Shown here: positions 54,530-64,000 of the stretch, one piece after another | How the letters are laid out: each line of letters starts with the position of its first letter | Position numbering within the stretch: position 1 is the stretch's first letter | From: Atherix ibis | Taxonomy: Eukaryota; Arthropoda; Insecta; Diptera; Athericidae | DNA: 64,000 nt | Assembly: GCA_958298945.1 (NCBI GenBank) | Contig: OY282605.1 | Span: 39,224,811 to 39,288,810, forward strand | Direction: 5' to 3' | Made by a program: the position numbers and the translations under genes | The notes under the pieces: model-generated | Databases searched by the model: none | What the model saw: the letters and a program-made list of their open reading frames with translations, nothing else | Told to the model about the DNA's origin: nothing

Positions 54530-54854
54530 CTGTGTAAATAGGAATTTTTGTTGGTTTTTTTTTTTTATATAATAGACAATTGTCAAAAATAAATTTAAAA
54601 TGAACAGAAAAAACAACCTAAATTTTAAATAAGGACTTTTTTTTTTGGTAAATTTGAAGAGGAAAAATTAGAAACGCATATGACTGAGGTCAGTCGTAAA
54701 CAAGTTAATTTTGTTTAAAATTTAACAGAAACTATGAAAAAAAAAATGTTTACTTCGAAGGACAGTTAAAGGACAGCAAAATAATTTTTCACAAAAAAAA
54801 AAATCAAAAAGAAATAAATAAATGAAAGAATAGTAAATTTTTGTGACAATTTAC

Positions 54855-54962
54855 CTGATTGCCTCTTGAACCGTGGCATGGATACAGGATGACATCATGT
54901 CCTGCAAAGTCCAGACAAGCTTCGTCTCTCCGAATTTCACCCGTTTTACTCAACATCCAGTA
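54855..54962 (-). CDS. Polypeptide N-acetylgalactosaminyltransferase, penultimate exon (lectin repeat)
   Basis: Follows CTATTCACAG and ends AATCAG before GTAAAT; 36 codons, phase 0 at both ends, joined to the last exon by a 325-bp intron. Encodes YWMLSKTGEIRRDEACLDF, then YPCHGSRGNQ, which continues as FW in the next exon. The E-I-R-R-D-x-x-C-L-D start and C-H-G-x-x-G-N-Q-x-W end are characteristic of pgant lectin repeats. Earlier exons were searched for on the minus strand to the right edge and not found, so the intron is long or the gene continues beyond the window. Which pgant paralogue this is cannot be told. Confidence 0.82.
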
Positions 54963-56800
54963 CTGTGAATAGTCAAAAAATCATATCACATTTTGTTCCA
55001 GCTCATAGCATTTTTTTTTTGCTCTTCATTCATTTCAGTTTCATTTTAGGTAAATTGTTCAAAAAATACGTAATGTCGTTATTACCATTTTTGTGATATT
55101 TTTTCTGAAAATTTGTTATCTTTTCTCATAAAATTTTATTAGATAACTTCTTGTTTTTGGTTTTATTTTTCTCTTTAATATTCTCTATGAAATATATTGT
55201 ATTTTTTATTTAAATACACACATTTTGTAATCAAAGTTTATTTTTATGTAAATTCAGTTTTTTTTGTTGGTAGATAAGCTTTCATAATTTAGGTAAAAAA
55301 AAATGCAAAATCGTATTTCAGAAGCTGAATATGATCGATTATTGGGATTTGGTTGTAAAAATTCAAAATATTTAAGTTCAATGGTAAAATTTTTGAATGT
55401 TTTCTAAATTTTTAAGGTTAAAGAAAAAAATTATGCTTTTTTTCAAATTTAAGGAAAAAATTCCATACAAGTTCTAAGGGCTCGCAAAATGAATAGTATT
55501 TTTTCAGAAAAAAACTCCTGTCGACAAAATATTTATTTTTACTTTTTTTTTTTAAAGTTCAAGGACAAGACAGTATAGATATTGTAAAATTCTACGGAAA
55601 ATTTCCAAGTAAAGTATTTTATAACAAAAGTTTTATTGATTTTATTTTTAAATTTTTAGATTAATTATCACACAATTCAAAACACATATTTCCTAAATAA
55701 CAAAAAAAAAAAATTATTGGTCATTTCAAAAATATTTACATCATAATCATTATTATTATATAAAATAAAACAGTCAAAAATACTAAAATATAGCAGTTTT
55801 TCCATTTTTATAATTAATATTGAAAATGATCGTTAATCACTTTTTATGACAACATATTATTATAAGGATTTTGAGGGATACTCTTTTAACAGTATGAGAT
55901 ATAGTAAAGTATTTTTTTTCCATTGTTCCAAATCCCGAAATGGCATATTTTCTAACAAGGGTGGAAAAGTATGTATATATTTTCTGTATTATACAATATA
56001 TGCAAGCTTGTTTCGACAGAAATTAATGAAACTTCTTATATAAGCTTTCAAAGATTGTCCAATGGAATTTTTCCTATAACTATATAGATATTATTGTGTC
56101 CTGTTTTCACAAAGTTTTTTTTATTTTCATTTTTCCCCCCTCCATTTTTGATTCCCTTTAACTCTAAAGACCATTTATAAAAGCTATAAATTTCATCTGA
56201 CTTATAAGAAGCGTAAAGAATAAAATGAAAATGAAAATAAAACTAAAAGTGATGGAATTAAGTAATGAAAAATACAGGAAAATAAAATAAAGTTAAAGTG
56301 TTGGAATAGACGAAACAATATAATTTATTGATTTTTTACATGTCCAATATGAGAAACATTTGGCTTAACATTTTCAATACGAATCAAGTACTTACGTAGT
56401 CAGAAAGAGTATAAATCAATTGGAAAGCAGATCGGAAAAATCAGATTGAAGTTCATTAGTAAATAGCATTTTTAGGTAAAATTATTTGCAAGTCAAAATA
56501 TCCTTAGCTTTCTAGATTTGGAGAAATATATTTTCTTTGGGCGATTTTTTTTTTTACAGAAATTCTGTTTTGTGTGATAATTTATGGTACAATTTATTGT
56601 TTTTATAACTTAATTTATTAAAGGTTAGTTGTGGAAATAAGAAAATATCTACGAATATTTTCCATTACTAACAAGCTGATTAATTATGAAAAGGAACTCT
56701 GGAACATTGTTGATAAAACAAAGTATAAGAGAAAAGTTATTTCCCTCAGAGGGGAGGAAGGCTCATAATAGCTTCTATGCATGTGTTGGTAATAAGTATT
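54963..56800. other. AT-rich DNA, probably pgant intron
   Basis: No exon recognised on either strand. The frame at 56686-56928 on the plus strand runs into the minisatellite and has no motif. Confidence 0.4.
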
Positions 56801-58500
56801 TGAGGAACAAAATGGATGATTTCCCAAAATTTGCAACTGAGCCAAACTTGATACATAGTCCAAATGGCTGCATATTGTCAAAATGGCTTCTTATCCAAGA
56901 TAGATGTTTGGTCCAAATTGTTGCTTAGCTAAAATGGATGCTAAGCCAAAATAGTTGCGTGTTGTCAAAATGGATGTGTAGTCAAAATGGCTGCTTATCC
57001 AAGATGGCTGTTAAGTCAAAATTGTTACTAAGCTTAAATGGCCGCTAAACCAAAATGGATGCTTAGTCAAAATAAATGCTTAGTTAAAATTGCTGCATAT
57101 TGTCAAAGTGGTAATGTAGTCAAAATGGCTGCTTATCTAAGATGGCTGTTAAGTCAAAATTGTTACTAAGCTAAAATGGACGCTAAACCAAAATGGATGC
57201 TTAGTCAAAATGAATGCTTAGTTAAAATTGCTGCATATTGTCAAAGTGGTAGTGTAGTCAAAATGGCAGCTTATCCAAGATGGCTGTTAAGACAAAATTG
57301 TTGCTAAGCTAAAATGGACGCTAAACCAAAATGGATGCTTAGTCAAAATGAATGCTTAGTTAAAATTGCTGCATATTGTCAAAGTGGTAGTGTAGTCAAA
57401 ATGGCAGCTTATCCAAGATAGCTCTTTAGTCAAAATTGTTACTAAGCTAAAATGGATGCTAAGCCAAAATGGATATTAAGTCAAAATTACTGCATATTTT
57501 CAAAATGGCCATGTAGTCAAAATGGCTGCTTATCCAAGATAGCTCTTTAGTCAAAATTGTTGCTAAGCTAAAATGGATGCTAAGCCAAAATGGATGCTTG
57601 GTCAAAATGGCAGGGTAATCAAAGTGGCTGCTTATACAAGATAGCTGTTTAGTCAAAATTGTTGCCTAACTAAAATGTATCCTAAGCCAAACTGGATGTA
57701 TAGTCTAAATGGCTGCGTATTGTCAAAATGGCCGAGTGGTCAAAACAGCTGCTTTTTCAAGATGGCTGCTTAGTCAAAATTGTTGCTGAGCTAAAATTCC
57801 TGCATATTGTCAAAGTGGCTGTGTAGTCAAAATGGATGCTTATGCAAAAAAGATAGCTGTTTGGTCAAAACTGACAATTTGGTCAAAACTGACAAAATGG
57901 CTGCATACTGTCTAAATGGCCATGTAGTCAAAATGGCTGCTTATCCAAGATAGCTGTTTAGTCAAAATTGTTGCTAAGCTAAAATGGATGCTAAGCCAAA
58001 ATGGATGCTTAGTCAAAATGGCAGCGTATTGTCAAAATGGTAACTAATCCAAGATGGCTATTAAGTCAACATTATTACTAAGCCAAAATGGATGCTAAGC
58101 CAAAATGGATGCTAAGCCAAAATGGATGCTTAGTCAAAATAACAGCATAGTCAAAATGGCTGCGTAATAAAAATAGTGACATGGTTTATGGTCGATACCT
58201 CCACTTCTTACAACGCTATGGTCAAAATTATTACATAGCTAAAATGACTTATTAGAGAAAATGGCAGCGTTGTCAAAATGACAGCGTAGTCAAAATGGCT
58301 GCGTAATCAAAATAGTGACATGGTTTATGGTCGATACCTCCACTTCTTACAACGCTATGGTCAAAATTATTACATAGCCAAAATGATTTATTAGAGAAAA
58401 TGGCAGCGTTGTCAAAATGGCAGCGCAGTCAAAGTGGTTTAATAGTCAAAATGACTTTTCAGTCAAAATGGCTGCGAAGTCGAAATAGCGCCATAATTTG
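56800..58500. repeat. CAAAATGG minisatellite with ~138-140-bp higher-order units
   Basis: Built from 17-22-bp blocks of the type 'gtcaaaatggctgctta', 'taagccaaaatggatgc' and 'tatccaagatggctgtt'. Blocks are organised into longer units: 'gcttagtcaaaat' followed by the same series recurs at 57061, 57199 and 57337 (138 bp). A different unit with 'gtgacatggtttatggtcgatacctcc' recurs at 58175 and 58315 (140 bp). More than eighty ATGG-containing blocks are present by eye. It lies to the right of the pgant exons and may be inside that gene's intron. Confidence 0.92.
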
Positions 58501-59300
58501 TCGAGTATTTTAAATTAGAAAAAATTATAAAGGTTTAAACAGTTAATGGTATATAAATTAAACTGCGAACTTTTATTAAAGTTTAAATGAAAGATTGTTT
58601 AATGGCCCCATAGTCATAATGGGGCCATTAAACAATCTTTTATTTAAACTATAAATAAAAAATTGTTTAAATGGCGCCATAATTTGTATTTCATACAGAC
58701 ACTCTTTGCTGGTCTATTGTCAAAATGGCTCCTTCGAAAAATGCCTGTATAGTCTAAATGGCTGGTTGGGCAAAATAAGTGCGTACTCAAAATGGCTTTG
58801 TAGTTTTTACAATATTAACTCAATCACTATAATTATTATGAGCATTTCCAATAAATGAAGAGCATTTTAAATTAGCAAAAATTATAAATTTTCGAATCAT
58901 TTAATGTATAGTAGCATATATAAATTAAACTGTGGACTTTTTTTTAAAAGTCTAAATGAAAGTTTGTTTAATTGTTTCATAGTCAAAATGGCGCCATAAT
59001 TTATATTTGATACAGACACTCCTTACTGATCTATGGTCAAAAGTGCTGTTTTGAAAAATGGCCGCATAGTCAAAATGGCTGCTAAGCCAAAATAGGTGCG
59101 TATACTTAAATTGGCTTCGTAGTTTTTACAATATTAACTTAATCACTATAATTATTATGAGCATTTCAAATAAATGAAGAGCATTTTAAATAAGCAAAAA
59201 TTATAAAGCTTCGAACTGTTAATGGATAGCAGCGTATATATTGTAAATTAAACTGTAGATTTTTTTTAAAGTTTATATGAAAGTTGGTTTAATGGTTTTT
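58500..59300. repeat. ~317-bp tandem repeat, about 2.5 copies, merging with the minisatellite
   Basis: 'acaatattaactcaatcactataattattatgagcattt' occurs at about 58810 and, with one change, at about 59127. Copies include 'gcgccataattt', 'tacagacactc', several caaaatgg blocks, 'gaagagcattttaaat' and 'aaattaaactg'. A partial first copy starts near 58500. Confidence 0.85.
58581..58649. repeat. 31-bp hairpin with 7-nt loop at the repeat junction
   Basis: Bases 58581-58611 pair with 58619-58649 with a single G/T mismatch. The loop AGTCATA is part of a caaaatgg-type block. The arms contain ATGGCCCCAT, so they are not simply AT-rich. Confidence 0.92.
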
Positions 59301-61084
59301 TTTGTTGTATTTTTTTAAAACTTTCATAAAAAGAAATTTATTTACGTAAATAGATAAATGTGAAAGTATCAGAAATAAAATTTTCTTTTATCTATAAAAT
59401 TACAATAAAAACTTTCCTAAAATAAGTTTTGTTTTGTAAACATGAGAAAATATATTATAGTAAAATTTATGATCTAAAATAATGGTAGTAAGTAAGTTAC
59501 TTATAGTAGAGAAAATAGTTTTTAATTAAAATAAGACATTTGGAAATTTATTGATAGGTTATTGAAAGTTCAATTAAGTAATCCCTTTTTGATGGACATT
59601 GTCAAAAGTTTACGGAAATTTTCAATTCAGTTTCAGTTTCCTTTATTGACTATTCGCTCATTCATTCATTCATTCATTCATTCCTTCATTCATTCATTCA
59701 CTTATTCATTGGGTAGAAGAAACGAGAACTAAGTTTCAAGGAATGTAATTGATTGCTGGTTAAACAGATCCTGTTCTGTCAACATCTGCTTACATTTACT
59801 AATCGTCCTTTAAATAAATGATGAAATTTATCTTGCACACAATATGAATGAAAATACAAAGTCATTCGACTGTTCGTAATTACAATTTGTTAAAATATGG
59901 AAAAGAACTTCGATATTTGTTAATAGCTTCAGATGGTGAAATATAATGTCTAAATAATTGCTCAATTTACATTTTCAAATAATACGTGATATCCATATCC
60001 TTACGTCATGTCAGCGTAGTAGTATTGGTGGTATATGATACAAATATTTTATACATTATCAGAAATTTCCTTGGAAAATATTTTAATTAATTATTATTCT
60101 TGTACATGATATGTATTTTTTTTTCGTTTTAAAAAAAAAATTCAATTAATTTGAAAAACAAATATTTTTTTAAGCAAATTGATAGAAAATGTAGAAAAAT
60201 AATTTATTTTAAATTAGCTCCAAAACGATCCTTCATTCCCCATTTATTGTTGTTCGTTCGTAAATATTTTTGAAGAGAGAATTTTTGTTCATTCCTTATT
60301 GTCTGGGAATGGTAATTTTTTTTTGACTGAACAAGAGCTTTTCTTTTAAATTTTGTTATAATGTACAAGAAATTTATTTTACGAAAAACGCACGTGGGTA
60401 TAGAGAAGAAAATTTGAAGATAATTTTATATTTTTTCTGCTATTAAATGTTAACAAAGTATCAAAAAACCAATTACGAATGATAAGATTTACAATTTTTT
60501 TCGTCCTAAATTTGAAAATAATTCTACTATAAAATTACATAAATTTAATTATACCGGCTAACAAAGAGAACTCTCAGTTTCTGTCGAAATTCATAAAAAA
60601 GGAAGTTGGAAAAAGTAAAACAGCTGCCCAGTTCTCATATTAAAAGGATATACAAATAATCCTCTTAAAAGAATCATTACTTCATAAATATTTTTTTAAA
60701 AAGTAATCTTTTTTTTTTTTTTGTATGAATAAAATCAGAATAGTTCACTTGTAGTTTCTCAAAAACTATAGTTTGAAAGTAGAAGATATTCAAGAATCCC
60801 TTTTAGTATAGAGTTTTTATGTAAAACTTTGTATATCCTTTAGGGGTTATTTATTTAATAGTTTAACTTTTCATGAATAGGTTTTTACAATATAAAAGTA
60901 AAAAAAACTTTTTCTAGACAAATTTTAAAAAAAAAAGAAGAAAAACTAAACGTATGAAAAAAAAAGAAAAAATTGTAGTCTGACAAAAGTGCTAGAGCGC
61001 AGAAACTTGGTTTACAAAAGTTTCACTGGTTAAATGGCTTTAACTTTGCCGATAGAACCATCGAACGTCGTGTAATAAGATAAA
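59301..61084. other. AT-rich spacer with a (TTCA)n microsatellite
   Basis: (TTCA)n with a few interruptions runs from about 59657 to 59720. The rest is AT-rich, with no coding sequence or element recognised. Confidence 0.5.
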
Positions 61085-61680
61085 TTGCTAGTAACAGGAC
61101 GTAGATTGTCTTACATGTTTTCCATTGAAGTGAGTTTTGGATGTTGTAGTTTCCGTAAGACGGAGCACATTCTCACCATACTACAAGGAAATGGGAATTT
61201 TGAACACTTTGCAGTCGTTGTGCGTTGTAATATCGTATGTAGATACACTGGTATATACTCGTATCAGCAGTCAACCGAGGTAAATCTTTTGAATTTCTTT
61301 ATAGAAGTGTTCTTGTCTATTTTAAGATGGCATAGAAGAAGAAGTACTTTAGAGTCAGATGGTTCTGCCGTATGGAAAATATAAAATGGACAAAAAGTAA
61401 TACTTTGAACTTTTGTCTTCCTCTCGGTAACTTTATTGGTGGAGAAACGCAGGTGCCCGCACATCTCTTAATCTATGGACTGAAGAGTACTACAAATACT
61501 TTCATCAAAGCTACTCTATTCACATATGCTCATTCAATAGTAAATTATTATTTCAACGAGTATGATGACTTTATTATGGAAACGCTGGTAAGGAGCAAAG
61601 ATGATGTCGATGAGTTAAGGTTTTACTTCAAACAGGAATATTCCAATTTGATTATTTATGATCTCTTGTCAGGAAATTGA
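61085..61680 (+). other. Two adjoining open frames of unknown nature
   Basis: Frames 61085-61384 (99 codons) and 61372-61680 (102 codons) overlap slightly, in different frames. The second carries YGLKSTTNTFIKATLF, YYFNEYDDFIMETLVRS and ELRFYFKQEYSNLIIYD, with balanced composition unlike the AT-rich flanks. That looks more like real or recently real coding sequence than chance. I do not recognise a family. It could be an exon, a decayed gene or part of a transposon. No splice model was supported. Confidence 0.3.
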
Positions 61681-62339
61681 TTTAGAATTTAACTAAGGGT
61701 ATAGATACTTATTCAATGGGATTAGTTTAAATTAAATAAGGGATATTGGTATAGTCGGATGACCTCTAGATATCATGCTTTGGTTAGAATTATCAGTGAT
61801 TCACTATTCGATACATAAAGTATTGATTTTCATTGAATTTATCTACTATCATGAGACACCAGCCATAATTCATTTAAAGCAAACTATTATAAGATTCTAC
61901 GAGTATTTTAGTTGATACTAATTCAATTTGAATATTTATGACTTTATGAATATGAATTTTTCTATAATGAACTCTTTGTGAGGAAAATTAATTTGATCGG
62001 TTAGAAAATTATTTATAGAAAATCACTGAAAATTGAATGTAAAATTTTAATATCAGTTTTCAGATTTTTGCTTACGACTTAGTAAAAGCAAAATTCAATA
62101 AAAAAATATAATTAAAAAAAATAAGATTTTTCATTACAGCTAAAAAATTTCTAGAAAAGCTGAATTATTTTTACTTCATTTTTAAGCATATTCTATAATC
62201 TTTCCCTATAGAAGTTTTTCCTGATAAAAATGATCCTTAATTTCAATGGGCCTATAACGGTTACCCTATAGAATTAGATAAGTGAAGTTGGAATAGCGAA
62301 AATTGGAGCAACGATTTATTATAAAATTTTGTGGTAAGC
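61681..62339. other. Spacer, nothing assigned
   Basis: Moderately AT-rich sequence with no readable motif, leading into the 203-bp array. Confidence 0.4.
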
Positions 62340-63310
62340 TTGAGAAATCCAGGAGTTGACTTGTGAAATACTGAGAAGCAGTCAAAGCTGGACCTAGCCC
62401 AGAAATGTCTGCAGCATCGAAAACGGAAGAAAATGTGGAACGAGCGGAGATTCTTGTGAGGTCAGACCGTCGATTTACATTGAAAAGAATGAAAAATTAC
62501 TTAAAAAGCTCAGAAAAAGGATGTTTTTCTATGAGGGAATATTCCTTATAAAGAACAGAAGCATTTTTAGTGCACTCACAAGCAGTTGAGGGTGGACTTC
62601 ATGCAAAAAGGCCATGAACATCAAAAAGGTAGAAAATGTGGAACGAACAGAGGCTCTCGTGAGGTCAGACCATCGATTAACATAGAAACTGATGAGTGAT
62701 TACTTAAAAAGCTCAGAAAAAGGATGTTTTTCTGTGGGAGAATATTCCTTATTAAACTAATAAGCATTTTTAGTACACTGATAAGCAGTTGAAGGAGGCC
62801 TTCATGCGGAAAGGCCATGAATAACAAAAAGGGAGAAAATGTGGAACGAACAGAGGCTCTCGTGAGGTCAGACCATCGATTAACATAGAAACTGATGAGT
62901 GATTACTTAAAAAGCTCAGAAAATGGATGTTTTTCTGTGGGAGGATATTCCTTATAAAGAGCATAAGTATTTTTAGTATACTAAGAAGCAGTCAAAGCCG
63001 GACCTCGCCCAGAAAGGCCTTTAACATCGAAAACCGATGAAAATGTGGAAGGAGCGGAGATTCTTCTGAGGTCAGACCATCGATTTACATTGAAACTGAT
63101 GAGTGATTACTTAAAAAGCTCAAAAAAGGACGTTTTTCTATGGAGGAATATTCCTTATAAAGAGTATAAATATTTTTAGTACACTAAGAAGCAGTCAAAA
63201 CCGGACCTAGCCCAGAAAGGGCTTCAACATCGAAAACGGATGAAAATGTGGAACAAGCGGAGATTTTTGTTAGGTTAGACCGTCGATTAAATATTCAAGC
63301 TAATCAGTAA
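62340..63310 (+). repeat. 203-bp tandem array encoding part of a mariner transposase DNA-binding domain
   Basis: 'gaggtcagaccNtcgatt' or a variant occurs at 62458, 62661, 62864, 63068 and 63271, giving periods of 203, 203, 204 and 203 bp and almost five units. Each unit reads in one plus-strand frame approximately as SKTEENVERAEILVRSDRR, then LTLKLMSDYLKSSEKGCF. This is the 'RPSTS.TDENVERVRE.LRSDRRLT...IA.EL..S' linker and second helix-turn-helix of mariner transposases. Units end with 'tattccttat' and begin with 'aagcagt', and some carry an in-frame stop. No catalytic domain follows. Units differ from each other by only a few percent by eye. Confidence 0.8.
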
Positions 63311-64000
63311 TTCCTTAGAAGGACATTGCAGATACTTATATAATCCAACCTAACAATGTTCCCTGTCACATGGCCACCTTGGTCAATCACGAGGTTCCAC
63401 ACTTCTAAATTTATATGATCAAAGTCCATGTATTGTAACTTTTCTTGTCTCACAAGATGGAAAAATACATGAAAGGACTTTATTTTGCTACTTTTAATGT
63501 ATCTAAAGGATTATAATCGATAAGCTAAAGGTAATTCAAGTTTAATCTTTCGAGTTCCATTATATAGAGTGGGAGCAACGCTGTCCAATGGAACTACTTT
63601 AAAGGGGATAACATTGGTGTATGAAAATAAATCAGACTCAGTACTCTTCTGCCATAGCTTTCTTTATAACCCAAAAAATTATTGAAAATCTACTATTTAG
63701 AATACTCGATCCTTTTCTAAATTCCTTTTATATTATTCATAATTACTAGTTTGGTTTCTACACCCAACAATCCTATTAAATCAGGGATTCCGCAGTGTAG
63801 CTTTTTTGGTCCTATACTCTACAATAAGAATGTTATAGTCACGTAGAACAATATTCTATCCTTTCATCAAAAATTCTATAACACACATCCTAAAATTGCA
63901 AAATGGAGAACAAAACTAAATAAGCAAAAAACTGTACACATCACTTTTACCCTCTGCCATGTTCCGTCTATCCAACTACTCCTTAATGACAGTATAATAC
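63311..64000. other. Right edge, nothing assigned
   Basis: Less AT-rich than most spacers and without a readable frame or motif. It may be decayed element DNA. Confidence 0.35.

Noticed and set aside
56800..58500. CRISPR-like array
   Set aside because: Blocks are contiguous and variable without unique spacers, there are no cas genes, and the host is an animal.

Overview
The window reads as AT-rich nuclear DNA from an insect. Evidence: an insect-type serotonin transporter gene with GT-AG introns, many mariner and IS630-type DNA transposons, a tRNA-derived SINE, non-LTR retrotransposon remains and long satellites. A fly is plausible but the order cannot be fixed from the sequence alone. All gene models below come from manual splicing and are untested by transcripts.

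Four host genes can be supported. (1) At 3618-4338 (+) lie the last two exons of a gene I do not recognise; its final exon is frameshifted by a 5-bp tandem duplication. (2) At 16340-30612 (+) lies a complete nine-exon serotonin transporter (SLC6A4 / SerT), 616 residues after splicing, with large introns full of repeats. (3) At 36382-37597 (-) lies a complete six-exon gene of 293 residues that I identify as CFAP161, a cilia/flagella protein. Its five introns are all under 80 bp. (4) At 54368-54962 (-) lie the last two exons of a polypeptide N-acetylgalactosaminyltransferase (pgant family), covering two repeats of its C-terminal ricin-type lectin domain.

The rest is mobile and repetitive DNA. 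1-2.4 kb: a ~122-bp satellite and unexplained repeats. 2.5-3.4 kb: a Mos1-like mariner. 4.8-10.5 kb: duplications, hairpins and transposon remains. 16-31 kb: SerT, with an intron holding a 13-bp repeat array and a near-perfect inverted repeat with arms of about 350 bp, plus mariner and IS630-type copies in other introns. 32-36 kb: an RNase H-bearing non-LTR element, a transposase-derived array, a SINE with target duplications, and a near-full-length mariner. 38.7-47.2 kb: three more copies of that mariner family, several IS630-type elements, and an irritans-type mariner nested inside one of them. 47-54 kb: AT-rich DNA with one IS630-type copy. 56.8-59.3 kb: a CAAAATGG minisatellite with higher-order repeats. 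62.3-63.3 kb: a 203-bp tandem array whose unit encodes part of a mariner DNA-binding domain.

The host genes show no operon-like or functional link. The most unusual material is structural: domain-scale amplification of transposase DNA, at least four long hairpins with tiny loops, and exact duplications between SerT introns.
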